DNA of 39,937 nt, from positions 1 through 39,937 of the forward strand of contig NZ_KV786257.1 in assembly GCF_001806875.1 (NCBI RefSeq), given 5' to 3'. A program made the translations under genes and the position numbers. Source of the DNA: Corynebacterium sp. HMSC29G08 (GTDB lineage: Bacteria; Actinomycetota; Actinomycetes; Mycobacteriales; Mycobacteriaceae). Under the pieces are notes generated by a model. It had not been told where the DNA came from, ran no database searches, and saw nothing but the letters and a program-made list of their open reading frames with translations. This document shows positions 14,833 to 23,602 of the stretch, piece after piece; the first letter of the stretch is position 1, and each line of letters opens with the position of its first letter.

Positions 14833-14864
14833 TTATCCACAGCTTCGGCGGTGCGGTATCCACA
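14833..14864 (+). promoter_or_regulatory. Pair of DnaA boxes
   Basis: TTATCCACA (14833-14841) is a perfect consensus DnaA box. GTATCCACA (14856-14864) matches 8 of 9 bases in the same orientation, 23 bases apart start to start. They lie between the divergent DUF6457-fdhD operon and the DUF2786 gene, so DnaA could regulate either or titrate here. Confidence 0.6.
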
Positions 14865-14965
14865 GGCTGCGCGCTTAACTCCTTGGCTGTGCGCAGCCAT
14901 ACCTATATAACTAAATCCACTGCGGCGAAACTGCTGGCAGTGCAACATATATAGAGGGGGTAACC

Positions 14966-15694
14966 ATGCAAAACAACACGGAAAATATTGACAAAATCAA
15001 GGACAAGGTGCAGAAGCTGCTGAACCAGGCGGCGGACCGGGAGGGCACACCGGAGGGGGATTCCTTTTACGCCAAAGCGTTTCGACTCATGGCCACCTAC
15101 GGCTTTGATGAGCGTGATCTGACTTCGCCGGATGAGGGGGACGAGGTGATCCATAAGATCTTCGACATCTCCGGGCCCTACAGCGATATGCAGGCACGCC
15201 TGCTGCTGGCCATCTCGGGGGCGCTGCACTGCGTCGGTTTCCTGAGGTCAGTTCCCAACTCCACGCGCGCTGAAAACGTGACCATCTTCGGGCTCAAGCG
15301 CCATATTGAGCGCATTGGGATGCTTTATAGCCTGCTCGTTCCAGTCATGTTCGCAGGCGCGAAGCGGCTCACCTCGCAGGAGGCTCGCGGCTCCGTAGTG
15401 GTTCGCCGCCGCTCATTTATGACAGGCTTTGCTGCAAAAATCGGGGAGCGCCTCACTGAGGCGGAAGACACGGTGGCCACCAAGGATGGAGGGTATGGGC
15501 TTGTGCTTATGGACGACTACCTGGCCGCCCAAGCCGCCCGCGACGACTACGCAGAAGAGCACGGTTTAGTCCTTGGCAGCGGCCGGCGTACCCGCACCTA
15601 TGACCCCAACGCTTACTACCGGGGTATGGACGCCGGCGCCTTGACTGACCTTGGGCAAACCCGTGTGCAATCGCGCCAGGCGCTCCCTTTCTAG
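14966..15694 (+). CDS. DUF2786 domain protein
   Basis: A 242-residue protein whose N-terminal part (about residues 8-48) shows the DUF2786 pattern: K-V-Q-K-L-L-N-Q-A, a G-T-P-E-G linker, and F-R-L-M-A-T-Y-G-F-D-E-R-D-L. The remaining helical region, with R-R-R-S-F-M-T-G-F and repeated A-A-Q-A-A-R-D-D-Y, resembles the C-terminal part of actinobacterial and phage-borne members. The function is unknown; some relatives are phage proteins. A purine-rich AGAGGGGG (14953-14960) precedes the ATG. The start region contains several TATATA-like sequences, and two DnaA boxes lie about 100-130 bases upstream. Confidence 0.8.
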   Translation: MQNNTENIDKIKDKVQKLLNQAADREGTPEGDSFYAKAFRLMATYGFDERDLTSPDEGDEVIHKIFDISGPYSDMQARLLLAISGALHCVGFLRSVPNSTRAENVTIFGLKRHIERIGMLYSLLVPVMFAGAKRLTSQEARGSVVVRRRSFMTGFAAKIGERLTEAEDTVATKDGGYGLVLMDDYLAAQAARDDYAEEHGLVLGSGRRTRTYDPNAYYRGMDAGALTDLGQTRVQSRQALPF

Positions 15695-15751
15695 TCTCGG
15701 CAAACAGTGGCAGGTGGGATTTGGTTTTCGGGTGTGGTGTCGGGTAAGTTG

Positions 15752-15785
15752 TTCCGACGGACTAATGTCCGGAAAGATTTTTGCA
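15752..15785 (+). terminator. Possible terminator of the DUF2786 gene
   Basis: TTCC..GGAC / GTCC..GGAA arms (15752-15774) surround a TAAT loop and are followed by AAGATTTTT. The stem is interrupted by three unpaired bases, so the call is tentative. Confidence 0.4.
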
Positions 15786-15845
15786 CATCCAACTTTGTTG
15801 CAGGCCCCCCGCCGAAATGCGGACCGCGTGCAAGGGTGGCGGCGA

Positions 15846-15873
15846 GCGCCCCACGTTACTGAGCGTGGGGAGC
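15846..15873 (+). promoter_or_regulatory. Leader hairpin before rpsH
   Basis: CCCCACG (15849-15855), loop TTACTGAG, CGTGGGG (15864-15870), extended by GC pairs across a mismatch. It sits about 100 bases before rpsH. A second, weaker GATC..CGCG/CGCG.ATC pairing follows near 15893-15912. These could be an untranslated leader for ribosomal-protein feedback. No T-run follows. Confidence 0.45.
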
Positions 15874-15969
15874 GTCAAGTAGCCCCCGACAGATCACGCG
15901 GAAAACGCGATCATGCTTGCTTGATCAGGTGGGTTAGGGAACCGCAACGAGAAAGGGAACCGGTCTCTT

Positions 15970-16368
15970 ATGACCATGACTGATCCGATCGCGGACATGC
16001 TGTCCCGCGTGCGCAACGCTGCACACGCTCAGCATGACACCGTGGCTATGCCGTCCTCCAAGATCAAGGCAAGCATTGCTGAGATCTTGAAGCAGGAAGG
16101 CTACATCGAAGACTACAAGGTTGAGGATGAGAAGGTTGGCAAGAAGCTGACCCTCAACCTCAAGTACGGCCCGACCCGTGAGGCTGCCATTGCTGGCCTG
16201 CGTCGCGTGTCCAAGCCGGGTCTGCGCGTGTACGCAAAGTCCAACGACCTGCCGCAGGTGCTCGGTGGCCTGGGCGTGGCTATCATCTCCACGTCCCACG
16301 GTCTGCTGACTGACCGCCAGGCACAAGAGAAGGGTGTAGGCGGGGAAGTCCTCGCTTACGTCTGGTAA
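15970..16368 (+). CDS. rpsH: 30S ribosomal protein S8
   Basis: 132 residues. S8 binds the central domain of 16S rRNA and is the classic autorepressor of the spc operon in other bacteria. Conserved [13 protein letters not shown] at the start, S-K-P-G-L-R-V-Y and G-G-E-V-L-A-Y-V-W at the end. It opens a transcript rpsH-rplF-rplR-rpsE-rpmD-rplO separated from rplE by about 8.6 kb, and is preceded by a structured leader. Confidence 0.98.
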   Translation: MTMTDPIADMLSRVRNAAHAQHDTVAMPSSKIKASIAEILKQEGYIEDYKVEDEKVGKKLTLNLKYGPTREAAIAGLRRVSKPGLRVYAKSNDLPQVLGGLGVAIISTSHGLLTDRQAQEKGVGGEVLAYVW

Positions 16369-16386
16369 AGGGAGGTTGGAAGACTT

Positions 16387-16923
16387 ATGTCGCGTGTAGG
16401 TAAAGAACCCATCGCTATCCCGAACGGCGTTGAGGCGAAGATTGACGGCCAGGCTGTCGAGGTGAAGGGGCCGAAGGGTACCCTGAGCTTGGAGCTGCCG
16501 GAGCCGATCACCGCTTCCGTCGAGGACAATCAGATTGTGGTGTCCCGTCCGGATGACCACCGCACCAACCGCGCTCTGCACGGTCTGTCCCGCTCCCTGG
16601 TGAACAACCTGGTTGTTGGCGTGACCGAGGGCTACAAGATCAACATGGAGATCTTTGGCGTTGGCTACCGTGTGCAGCAGAAGGGTAAGGACCTTGAGTT
16701 CTCCCTCGGCTACTCGCACCCGATCCTGATCGAGGCTCCAGAAGGCGTCTCCTTCGCAGTGGACGGCAACACCAAGTTCTCCATCGAGGGCATTGACAAG
16801 CAGCAGGTTGGCCAGATCGCGGCGAACATCCGCCGCCTTCGCAAGGATGATCCTTACAAGGGTAAGGGCATCCGTTACGAGGGTGAGCAGGTCCGTCGCA
16901 AGGTCGGAAAGACGGGTAAGTAA
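16387..16923 (+). CDS. rplF: 50S ribosomal protein L6
   Basis: 178 residues. Two tandem L6 folds; signatures include S-R-V-G-K-E-P-I at the N-terminus, S-H-P-I and [10 protein letters not shown] at the C-terminus. L6 lies near the sarcin-ricin loop and the factor-binding site. It follows rpsH by 18 bases. Confidence 0.98.
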   Translation: MSRVGKEPIAIPNGVEAKIDGQAVEVKGPKGTLSLELPEPITASVEDNQIVVSRPDDHRTNRALHGLSRSLVNNLVVGVTEGYKINMEIFGVGYRVQQKGKDLEFSLGYSHPILIEAPEGVSFAVDGNTKFSIEGIDKQQVGQIAANIRRLRKDDPYKGKGIRYEGEQVRRKVGKTGK

Positions 16924-16925
16924 TC

Positions 16926-17330
16926 ATGAGCAATACTGCAGAGAACACCAAGCGCACCCCGGTGGGCAAGGACATCTCGTCCCGCCGCCGCGAGGCCCGC
17001 GCACGTCGCCACTACCGCATCCGCAAGACCCTGCGCGGCACCCCGGAGACCCCGCGTCTCGTTGTGCACCGCTCGTCTCGCCACATCCACGTCCAGGTCA
17101 TCGACGACCTTGCGGGCCACACCCTGGCTTCCGCATCCTCCATCGAGGCGGACGTGCGCAACCTGGAGGGCGACAAGAAGGAAAAGGCTGCCAAGGTTGG
17201 CCAGCTCATTGCTGAGCGCGCCAAGGCTGCGGGCATCGAGGCGATCGTCTTCGACCGTGGCGGCTACAAGTACCACGGCCGCGTCGCAGCACTGGCTGAA
17301 GCAGCTCGTGAAGGTGGTCTGAAGTTCTAA
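16926..17330 (+). CDS. rplR: 50S ribosomal protein L18
   Basis: 134 residues with the basic N-terminal tail ([15 protein letters not shown]) and the C-terminal [16 protein letters not shown] of L18, a 5S rRNA-binding protein. It starts two bases after the rplF stop. Confidence 0.98.
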   Translation: MSNTAENTKRTPVGKDISSRRREARARRHYRIRKTLRGTPETPRLVVHRSSRHIHVQVIDDLAGHTLASASSIEADVRNLEGDKKEKAAKVGQLIAERAKAAGIEAIVFDRGGYKYHGRVAALAEAAREGGLKF

Positions 17331-17370
17331 TGATCACTGCAATCATCACCATCAACGGAAGGATCGCGTA

Positions 17371-18000
17371 ATGGCCGAACGTGAACGGCGTGACGGCGGG
17401 CGCTCCGCCGACAACCAGAACAACAACCGCGGAGAGCGTGGTGGCCGCGGCCGCCGCGATGACCGTCGCAACCAGAACGATGATCGCGACAAGTACATTG
17501 AGCGCGTCATCACCATCAACCGTGTGGCTAAGACCGTTAAGGGTGGCCGCAACATGTCCTTCACCGCGCTCGTGGTGGTAGGCGACGGCCAGGGCATGGT
17601 CGGCGTCGGCTACGGCAAGGCGAAGGAAGTTCCGGCTGCAATCCAGAAGGGTGCTGAGGAGGCTCGTAAGAACTTCTTCCGCGTCCCGATGATTGGCGGC
17701 ACCATCCCGCACCCGGTACAGGCTGAAGAAGCTGCTGGCATCGTGATGCTGCGCCCGGCTGCTCCGGGTACCGGTGTCATCGCCGGTGGCGCTGTCCGCC
17801 CGGTCCTGGAGTGCGCTGGTATCCAGGACATCCTGGCGAAGTCCCTTGGTTCCGACAACGCTCTGAACGTTGTGCAGGCAACCGTTGCAGGCCTGAAGCA
17901 GCTCGTGCGCCCTGAAGAGGTTGCAGCGAAGCGCGGCAAGTCTGTCGAGGACGTCGCTCCGGCCCGTATGCTGCGCGCTCGCGCAGGTCAGGAGGCGTAA
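17371..18000 (+). CDS. rpsE: 30S ribosomal protein S5
   Basis: 209 residues. An N-terminal extension of about 38 residues is rich in R, N, D and G and probably disordered. The S5 fold then begins at [13 protein letters not shown], with G-Y-G-K-A-K-E-V and G-G-T-I-P-H-P-V. S5 contributes to decoding accuracy at the mRNA entry. A GGAAGGA lies about 7 bases before the ATG, 40 bases after rplR. Confidence 0.98.
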   Translation: MAERERRDGGRSADNQNNNRGERGGRGRRDDRRNQNDDRDKYIERVITINRVAKTVKGGRNMSFTALVVVGDGQGMVGVGYGKAKEVPAAIQKGAEEARKNFFRVPMIGGTIPHPVQAEEAAGIVMLRPAAPGTGVIAGGAVRPVLECAGIQDILAKSLGSDNALNVVQATVAGLKQLVRPEEVAAKRGKSVEDVAPARMLRARAGQEA

Positions 18001-18005
18001 GAGCA

Positions 18006-18191
18006 ATGGCACTGAAGATTACGTTGCACCACGGCAAGGTGGGCGAGAAGCCGGTTACCCGCAAGAACCTGGAGGCTCTGGGTCTGCGCAAGATCGGCCA
18101 GTCTGTTGTTAAGAAGGACAACGCTGCAACCCGCGGCCAGATCCTGAAGGTGCGCCACCTGGTCACCGTCGAAGAAGTAGCAGGGGAGTAG
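18006..18191 (+). CDS. rpmD: 50S ribosomal protein L30
   Basis: 61 residues, matching the short bacterial L30 with L-G-L-R-K-I-G-Q-S-V and I-L-K-V-R-H-L-V. It lies five bases after rpsE and seven before rplO. Confidence 0.97.
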   Translation: MALKITLHHGKVGEKPVTRKNLEALGLRKIGQSVVKKDNAATRGQILKVRHLVTVEEVAGE

Positions 18192-18198
18192 ATAGCAC

Positions 18199-18684
18199 AT
18201 GGCTGACATCATTAAACTCCATGATCTGCGCCCAGCAAAGGGTGCAAACAAGCCGAAGCAGCGCGTCGGCCGTGGTGAAGCTGGCAAGGGCGGCAAGACC
18301 GCCGGCCGCGGCACCAAGGGCACCAAGGCACGCAACCAGGTTTCTGCAGCGTTTGAGGGTGGCCAGATGCCGCTTCACATGCGCCTGCCGAAGCTGAAGG
18401 GCTTCAAGAACCCGAACCGTGTCGAGTTCCAGGTTGTCAACGTTGCTGACCTGGCAAAGGCATTCCCGGAGGGCGGCCAGATCGCCATTGCAGACATTGT
18501 TGCTGCTGGCCTGGTTCGTGCGAAGGAGCCGGTGAAGGTTCTGGGCAACGGCGACATCAACGTCAAGCTGGATGTCACCGCAACAAAGTTCTCCAAGTCT
18601 GCGGTTGAGAAGATCGAGGCTGCTGGCGGCTCCGCCACCACCGAGGACTTCCGCCCGCGTTCCGCGCAGAAGAAGGCTGACTAA
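18199..18684 (+). CDS. rplO: 50S ribosomal protein L15
   Basis: 161 residues. The basic N-terminal loop with [17 protein letters not shown] and [13 protein letters not shown] typify L15. It is the last gene of this transcript. secY, which usually follows directly, is about 900 bases away behind a terminator and two pseudogenes. Confidence 0.98.
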   Translation: MADIIKLHDLRPAKGANKPKQRVGRGEAGKGGKTAGRGTKGTKARNQVSAAFEGGQMPLHMRLPKLKGFKNPNRVEFQVVNVADLAKAFPEGGQIAIADIVAAGLVRAKEPVKVLGNGDINVKLDVTATKFSKSAVEKIEAAGGSATTEDFRPRSAQKKAD

Positions 18685-18705
18685 TCTAGCTAGCCTAAAG
18701 GCATA

Positions 18706-18748
18706 GGCCCGGCTGCTGAAGCAATCGCTTTGGCTGGCCGGGTTTTTT
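18706..18748 (+). terminator. Rho-independent terminator of the rplO transcript
   Basis: CCCGGC (18708-18713) pairs with GCCGGG ending at 18742, with an inner AAGC/GCTT stem, followed by six Ts. Confidence 0.85.
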
Positions 18749-18786
18749 GCTTACTCAGCTGTCCGGAAGGGGTGAAGCAGCAAAAA

Positions 18787-19204
18787 CTACGCCACCGCGG
18801 CGCTCAGCGCACCTCGCGTGAGGCCGGGTAGTGCTTGATACACCGCCGTGCGGGCGTGTTCCGTGACACCGGCTAGCACCTGTTCGGCAAAATCGAGCTG
18901 GGTGGTTGATGGCAAACTGGCGCAGCAGTGCTACGAGGCGCTCATACTCCCGCGCGTTGTGTGCGCCGGCAACAAGGGCTGCGACGTGCGCGATGCAGCT
19001 GTTCAACCGTATCCGGCTGGGCGGCGGATCGCTGAAGCATCGCTGTAGCCCCACGCGAGTCTGGCTCCTGCAGGGGCCAATCTTTGAGTAGATCCGGGTT
19101 GGCAGTGCGGTGAGCATCTCTGGGGAGGGCTCATCCAGAAACAGTTGGCCAACAATATCTGCGGCAACGCTCAAACGCTGGAACCGTTCCATGCCACTAT
19201 GCAT
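18787..19204 (-). pseudogene. Broken torD/dmsD-like molybdoenzyme chaperone
   Basis: Reading across frames on the minus strand recovers a TorD-type chaperone. Frame one gives G-Q-L-F-L-D-E-P-S-P-E-M-L from the ATG at 19204. A second frame gives L-K-D-W-P-L-Q-E-P-D-S, then M-L-Q-R-S-A-A-Q-P-D-T-V-E-Q-L. The first frame resumes with H-V-A-A-L-V-A-G-A-H-N-A-R-E-Y, and a last frame gives L-D-F-A-E-Q-V-L-A-G-V-T-E-H-A-R to the stop at 18787. At least two frameshifts and a middle deletion are implied, and the total is well short of the usual 200 or so residues. TorD proteins bind the twin-arginine signal of DMSO/TMAO reductases. This copy cannot be functional. Confidence 0.75.
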
Positions 19205-19211
19205 ATCCACG

Positions 19212-19412
19212 CTAGATTCCCACCCTGTCCATCGCGGCGTAGAACATGAAGCGTCCTGCCAGCTCAGCGACTACCGCAAGCATGTAGGCGAGAATGGTTC
19301 AGAACAACGCCGATGCGGTGGGGCGACCTCGCGTGCCGCTGAATGCCAGCAGCAGGCCGACGATGAAGGCGCCGATGAGCAACGCGCGATGCCGATCCAG
19401 CGCAGGCAATCG
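19212..19412 (-). pseudogene. 3' fragment of dmsC (DMSO reductase membrane anchor)
   Basis: The minus strand encodes A-L-L-I-G-A-F-I-V-G-L-L-L-A-F-S-G, then a TGA where a tryptophan codon would fit, then T-I-L-A-Y-M-L-A-V-V-A-E-L-A-G-R-F-M-F-Y-A. The phrase E-L-x-G-R-x-x-F-Y and the terminal V-G-I-stop are typical of DmsC anchors. Only the last 65 or so codons remain and there is no upstream gene. The fragment ends seven bases before the torD-like remnant, the order seen in intact dmsABC-torD operons. Confidence 0.66.
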
Positions 19413-19456
19413 TTAACTAATGGGGTCGGGGAGTCTGTGCGCAGATGGGAGGGAAC

Positions 19457-19485
19457 TTAGTAATTAGGGACCGAGCTGCTAGAGT
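19457..19485 (+). promoter_or_regulatory. Possible secY promoter
   Basis: TTAGTA (19457-19462), a 17-base spacer and TAGAGT (19480-19485) lie about 120 bases before secY. The -35 matches TTGACA poorly. A small CCTGC/GCAGG hairpin follows in the leader. Confidence 0.35.
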
Positions 19486-19602
19486 GGTGGGGTCCAATAT
19501 GTACGGGTGGGCCTTGGCCTGCGTTTCGGCAGGTGATTCGGTCCATTTGGAATACTGTCCATATTCTCTTGCTACTTAAGGTGGCGGGAGCCAGGAGGCT
19601 TT

Positions 19603-20931
19603 GTGTCCGCAATTGCTCAGGCGTTTAAAGATCCTGATCTGCGTAAAAAGATCTTGATCACGCTTGCCTTGATGTTTCTGTACCGTCTCGGTGCGCAGAT
19701 CCCCACCCCGGGTGTTGATTACGCACTGATTAATCAACGTCTGCAGGACATCTCGCAGGGTGACCAGGCGTCGATGTTCTCCATCATCGGCTTGTTCTCT
19801 GGCGGTGCGCTGCTACAGCTGTCTATCTTCGCCATCGGCATCATGCCGTACATCACGGCGTCCATTATCGTGCAGCTGCTGACCGTGGTTATTCCGAAGT
19901 TCGAGGAACTGAAGAAGGAAGGCCAGGCCGGCCAGGCGAAGATGACACAGTACACGCGCTACCTCACGGTGGCGCTGGCGCTGCTGCAGTCCGCAGGCAT
20001 CGTGGCGCTTGCGGATCGTGAGCAGCTGCTTGGCAGCGGAGTTCCGGTGCTAGTAGAGGATCGCAGCGCTTGGACCCTGATCATGATGATCATCGTCATG
20101 ACCGCGGGCGCCGTCCTGATCATGTGGCTCGGTGAGATCATTACTGAAAAGGGTGTGGGCAACGGTATGTCGCTGCTCATCTTCGCTGGTATTGCCACCC
20201 GTATTCCGATCGAGGGCGTGACCATTTGGGAGCAGTCCGGCCCGCTGACCTTCTTCCTGGTGCTCGGCGCCATGGTCCTGCTGGTTGTTGGCATCATCTT
20301 CATCGAGCAGGGCCAGCGCCGCATCCCGGTCCAGTACGCAAAGCGTATGGTGGGCCGCCGCCAGTACGGCGGGTCTTCGACCTACCTGCCGCTGAAGGTT
20401 AACCAGGCTGGCGTTATCCCGGTGATCTTTGCCTCCTCGCTGATGTACGTGCCGGTGCTGCTGACCCAGATTGTCACCATGAACCAGACAGCCCAGCCGG
20501 ATAACTGGTGGATGAACAACGTAATGTCGTGGCTGCAGAACCCCGGTTCCTGGCAGTACATCATCACCTACGTCGTGCTGATCATCTTCTTCGCGTACTT
20601 CTACGTTTCCATTCAGTACGACCCAGTCGAGCAGGCCGAAAACATGAAGAAGTACGGCGGCTTCATCCCGGGCATCCGTCCGGGCCGTGCAACCGCGCAG
20701 TACCTCGGCTTTGTTATGAACCGCCTACTGTTTGTCGGTGCGATCTACCTCGCCGGCATCGCTGTGCTTCCGAACCTTGCTATGGATGCTGGTGTGGCTG
20801 GCTCCGGTTCGGGCGGCATGGCTGGCTTCGGCGGCACCGCGATCCTTATTATGGTCTCCGTGGCATTGACCACGGTTAAGCAAATTGAATCCCAGCTTCT
20901 GCAATCTAACTACGAAGGACTTCTGCGATAA
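19603..20931 (+). CDS. secY: Protein translocase subunit SecY
   Basis: 442 residues, the pore subunit of the SecYEG translocon in the cytoplasmic membrane, with ten predicted helices. Clear hallmarks are D-P-D-L-R-K-K-I near the N-terminus, [11 protein letters not shown] and the plug region, plus [12 protein letters not shown] in the cytosolic loop that contacts SecA or the ribosome. Initiation is at a GTG with AGGAGG (19593-19598) four bases upstream. The stop overlaps the adk start by one base (TAATG), so both are coupled. Confidence 0.98.
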   Translation: MSAIAQAFKDPDLRKKILITLALMFLYRLGAQIPTPGVDYALINQRLQDISQGDQASMFSIIGLFSGGALLQLSIFAIGIMPYITASIIVQLLTVVIPKFEELKKEGQAGQAKMTQYTRYLTVALALLQSAGIVALADREQLLGSGVPVLVEDRSAWTLIMMIIVMTAGAVLIMWLGEIITEKGVGNGMSLLIFAGIATRIPIEGVTIWEQSGPLTFFLVLGAMVLLVVGIIFIEQGQRRIPVQYAKRMVGRRQYGGSSTYLPLKVNQAGVIPVIFASSLMYVPVLLTQIVTMNQTAQPDNWWMNNVMSWLQNPGSWQYIITYVVLIIFFAYFYVSIQYDPVEQAENMKKYGGFIPGIRPGRATAQYLGFVMNRLLFVGAIYLAGIAVLPNLAMDAGVAGSGSGGMAGFGGTAILIMVSVALTTVKQIESQLLQSNYEGLLR

Positions 20932-21476
20932 TGCGTCTCGTTCTCCTCGGCCCTCCCGGTGCTGGCAAGGGCACCCAGGCAGCCATCCTGTCCGAAAAGC
21001 TCGGCGTCCCGCACATCTCTACGGGTGATCTGTTCCGCGCCAACATTGGTGAGGGAACCCCGCTGGGTGTTGAGGCTAAGAGCTACATCGACGCCGGCAA
21101 GCTTGTGCCGACGGATGTCACCGCGCGCATGGTGGAGGATCGCCTGAACCAGGGCGATGCTAAGGACGGCTTCCTGCTTGATGGTTTCCCACGCACGGTC
21201 GAACAGGCAAATATCTTGACCGACCTGCTGGCCAAGAAGGGCGAGAAGCTCGACGGTGTGCTCAACTTCGTGGTGGATGAGGATGTAGTGGTTGAGCGCA
21301 TGCTGGCCCGCGGTCGCGCCGACGACAACGAGGAGACCATCCGTACCCGCCTTGGCGTCTACCGCGATGAGACCGCCCCGCTGATTGATCACTACGGTGA
21401 GGACATCATCTCCATCGACGCAGTGGGCGATGTGGATGAGATCAACGCCCGCGCAATGCAGGCGCTGGGCAAGTAG
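20931..21476 (+). CDS. adk: Adenylate kinase
   Basis: 181 residues; interconverts ATP + AMP and 2 ADP. P-loop [10 protein letters not shown] at 8-17, AMP-binding H-I-S-T-G-D-L-F-R, and [10 protein letters not shown]. The protein is of the short actinobacterial kind whose LID is reduced and lacks the zinc cysteines. It is coupled to secY by a one-base overlap and is followed by a strong terminator. Confidence 0.98.
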   Translation: MRLVLLGPPGAGKGTQAAILSEKLGVPHISTGDLFRANIGEGTPLGVEAKSYIDAGKLVPTDVTARMVEDRLNQGDAKDGFLLDGFPRTVEQANILTDLLAKKGEKLDGVLNFVVDEDVVVERMLARGRADDNEETIRTRLGVYRDETAPLIDHYGEDIISIDAVGDVDEINARAMQALGK

Positions 21477-21491
21477 CCGACAGCGTTATAC

Positions 21492-21524
21492 AAGGCCGGT
21501 GGTTTCACCGGCCTTTCGCTTTTT
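21492..21524 (+). terminator. Rho-independent terminator after adk
   Basis: AAGGCCGGTG (21492-21501), loop GTTT, CACCGGCCTT (21506-21515) and a T-rich tail TCGCTTTTT. A perfect 10-bp stem separating secY-adk from map. Confidence 0.9.
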
Positions 21525-21560
21525 GTTTATCGACGTTTCAACGAACCCCCGGAGAACCCC

Positions 21561-22352
21561 ATGGCATTCAGACGACGCAGCATTGCCGCTAAGACGGCAG
21601 AAGAACTTGACGCAATGGAGGCCGCTGGCCGCATTGTAGGTATTGCGCTGCAGGAGGTGCGCGCCGCGGCGAAGCCTGGTGCAACCACGCTTGATCTTGA
21701 CACCGTTGCGGAAACCGTGATCCGTGACCACGGCGCGATCCCGACGTTTTTGGGCTATCAGGGCTTTCCGGGCTCGATTTGTGCCTCGGTGAATGAGGTT
21801 GTGGTGCACGGCATACCGTCGGCAAGCAAGGTGCTCAAAGAGGGGGACTTGGTGTCGGTGGATTGCGGCGCGACCTTCAACGGCTGGGTGGGGGATTCCG
21901 CGTGGTCATTTGGGGTGGGCGAGCTTGCGCCCAAGGTGGATGCCCTAAATCTGGCGACCGAATGGGTGCTCGCTGAGGGGATGAAGGCGATGGTGCCGGG
22001 CAACCGCCTGACCGATGTCTCCCACGCACTTGAGGTAGCGACGCGCCGCGCCGAGGAAAAGTTCGGCGTAGAGCTGGGCATCCTCGACGGCTATGGCGGC
22101 CATGGCATCGGCCGTGAAATGCATGAAGAGCCATTTCTGGCCAACGAGGGTAAGCCGAACCGCGGCCCGCGCATCCAGGAAGGATCGGTGCTGGCAATTG
22201 AGCCGATGCTGATCCTTGGTGGGGAAATCGACTCCGATGTACTCGAGGACGATTGGACCGTGGTCACCGCCGACGGCTCGCCCGCTGCCCACTGGGAACA
22301 CACAGTTGCGGCGACAAAACATGGGCCGCGCATCCTCACTCCGCGTGTTTAA
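21561..22352 (+). CDS. map: Methionine aminopeptidase, type I
   Basis: 263 residues; removes the initiator methionine from nascent proteins. The metal-binding residues are visible: D-C-G-A and G-D-S-A-W for the two aspartates, G-G-H-G-I-G for the histidine, I-E-P-M and W-E-H-T for the glutamates. A GGAGAAC precedes the ATG. Its last bases hold the -10 box of the downstream L,D-transpeptidase. Confidence 0.96.
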   Translation: MAFRRRSIAAKTAEELDAMEAAGRIVGIALQEVRAAAKPGATTLDLDTVAETVIRDHGAIPTFLGYQGFPGSICASVNEVVVHGIPSASKVLKEGDLVSVDCGATFNGWVGDSAWSFGVGELAPKVDALNLATEWVLAEGMKAMVPGNRLTDVSHALEVATRRAEEKFGVELGILDGYGGHGIGREMHEEPFLANEGKPNRGPRIQEGSVLAIEPMLILGGEIDSDVLEDDWTVVTADGSPAAHWEHTVAATKHGPRILTPRV

Positions 22353-22356
22353 CCTA

Positions 22357-22362
22357 TATACT
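22357..22362 (+). promoter_or_regulatory. -10 box TATACT, predicted leaderless start of the L,D-transpeptidase gene
   Basis: TATACT is five of six identical to TATAAT, sits just behind the map stop, and is followed by seven bases and the ATG at 22370. No Shine-Dalgarno is present. Confidence 0.6.
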
Positions 22363-22369
22363 TTTGAGC

Positions 22370-23158
22370 ATGTTTACCTCTACCCGCCACGGCAAGACGT
22401 CTCCGATGAAGGCAACGATGAAGCGTCGCGTAGCCGCGCTCGCCGCAAGCGTTGCCATTGCCGCCACCTTGATCGCGCACCCCGCAGACGTTGCCCAGGC
22501 GCAGCCCGCGCCACTGGACTTCTACAGCCAGGTACAGTCCCAGTACTCCTCGCTCGGCTCTAGCAATGACCAGGCGACGCGCGATGCTGCGTGGAACATG
22601 CGTAACTCCCTGCGCCAGCAGGCAGATGGGCTTGCAATCTTCGGCGCGCAGGCCCCGGCGCAGGCCAAGAAGCAGATTGACCAGACCGTGGAGAGCCTCT
22701 TCCCAGGCCTTATTGCGGAGCGCACCCCGAAGCCCGCACCCGCACCCGCACCGGCACCTGTCCCTGCGCCAGCACCCGCACCCGCTCCGTCGAAGCCAGC
22801 GTTTGATTACGGACCCTGCCCGAAGGACGCCAAAGTATGCGTTGATACCTCTGGGCGTCGCTCCTGGCTGCAAAACAACGGCGAGGTTTACTACGGCTCC
22901 GTCTACGTCGGCCCAGGACGAGTCGGCGACGAAACGCCGAAGGGCACCTTCTACGTCAATCGCAAGGTTAAAGACGAGGTTTCCTACCTGTTCGACAACG
23001 CCCCGATGCCGTATGCGGTGTACTTCACCAACCATGGACACGCGTTCCACCAGGGCGACCCGAGCATCCTGTCGCACGGTTGCGTGCGCATGTACCAGAA
23101 GGATGCACAGAAGTACTTCACCGATCTGCAGATCGGTGACAAGGTCTTCATCTACTAA
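22370..23158 (+). CDS. Secreted L,D-transpeptidase (YkuD domain)
   Basis: 262 residues. A positively charged N-terminus and hydrophobic stretch ending A-Q-A near residue 45 form a signal peptide. A helical region and a proline-alanine repeat (about 120-143) spaces the domain across the cell wall. The C-terminal YkuD domain has H-G-H-A-F-H and the catalytic S-H-G-C-V-R-M with Cys238. Such enzymes make 3-3 cross-links in peptidoglycan or attach proteins to it. The ATG at 22370 fits a leaderless start; an ATG at 22406 would also leave a complete signal peptide. It stands alone between map and infA, with its own promoter. Confidence 0.9.
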   Translation: MFTSTRHGKTSPMKATMKRRVAALAASVAIAATLIAHPADVAQAQPAPLDFYSQVQSQYSSLGSSNDQATRDAAWNMRNSLRQQADGLAIFGAQAPAQAKKQIDQTVESLFPGLIAERTPKPAPAPAPAPVPAPAPAPAPSKPAFDYGPCPKDAKVCVDTSGRRSWLQNNGEVYYGSVYVGPGRVGDETPKGTFYVNRKVKDEVSYLFDNAPMPYAVYFTNHGHAFHQGDPSILSHGCVRMYQKDAQKYFTDLQIGDKVFIY

Positions 23159-23190
23159 CCCTTAGACCTGCTCCTCACCTTGGACGCTGT

Positions 23191-23236
23191 CCTCACCTGG
23201 CGCATGTTGCGCTTTTCCCAGGTGAGGCACTATAGT
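23191..23236 (+). promoter_or_regulatory. infA promoter overlapped by a 10-bp inverted repeat
   Basis: TTGCGC (23207-23212), an 18-base spacer and TATAGT (23231-23236) form a good sigma-70 promoter about 90 bases before infA. CCTCACCTGG (23191-23200) and CCAGGTGAGG (23218-23227) are perfect inverted arms bracketing the -35. An inner GCGCA/TGCGC hairpin followed by TTTT could end the upstream transpeptidase transcript. Confidence 0.6.
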
Positions 23237-23325
23237 GGACGGTTGGCGTGGCAACACGTCATGTAGCAATCCGGTAAATACGTCCAGTACCTGGGAAAAT
23301 CTAGGTGCGTTAGGAAGTGGAGTGT

Positions 23326-23544
23326 ATGGCAAAAGAAGGCGCAATCGAGGTTGAGGGCCGCATTGTTGAGCCCTTGAAGAATGCAATGTTCCGTGTCGAG
23401 TTGGACAACGGGCACGAAGTTCTCGCCCACATCAGTGGCAAGATGCGCCAGCACTACATCCGCATCCTTCCTGAGGACAGGGTCATCGTGGAGCTTTCCC
23501 CGTATGACTTGGAACGCGGGCGTATCACCTACCGCTACAAGTAA
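23326..23544 (+). CDS. infA: Translation initiation factor IF-1
   Basis: 72 residues, the standard IF-1 length, starting [11 protein letters not shown] and containing [15 protein letters not shown]-1 blocks the ribosomal A site during initiation. An in-frame upstream extension lacks conservation. Usually rpmJ (L36) follows infA, but here rpsM comes next after 202 bases with no L36. Confidence 0.97.
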   Translation: MAKEGAIEVEGRIVEPLKNAMFRVELDNGHEVLAHISGKMRQHYIRILPEDRVIVELSPYDLERGRITYRYK

Positions 23545-23577
23545 GCACTTTTCGCCTCCTTATCCAGGGGAGCTTTT

Positions 23578-23602
23578 CCGTCAAACTCGATGAGTTTGGC
23601 GG
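23578..23602 (+). promoter_or_regulatory. Strong hairpin in the rpsM leader
   Basis: CCGTCAAACTC (23578-23588) pairs with GAGTTTGGCGG (23592-23602) around a three-base loop, eleven pairs with one G-U. No T-run follows, so it is more probably a regulatory or RNA-processing structure than a terminator. It lies about 145 bases before rpsM. Confidence 0.5.
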
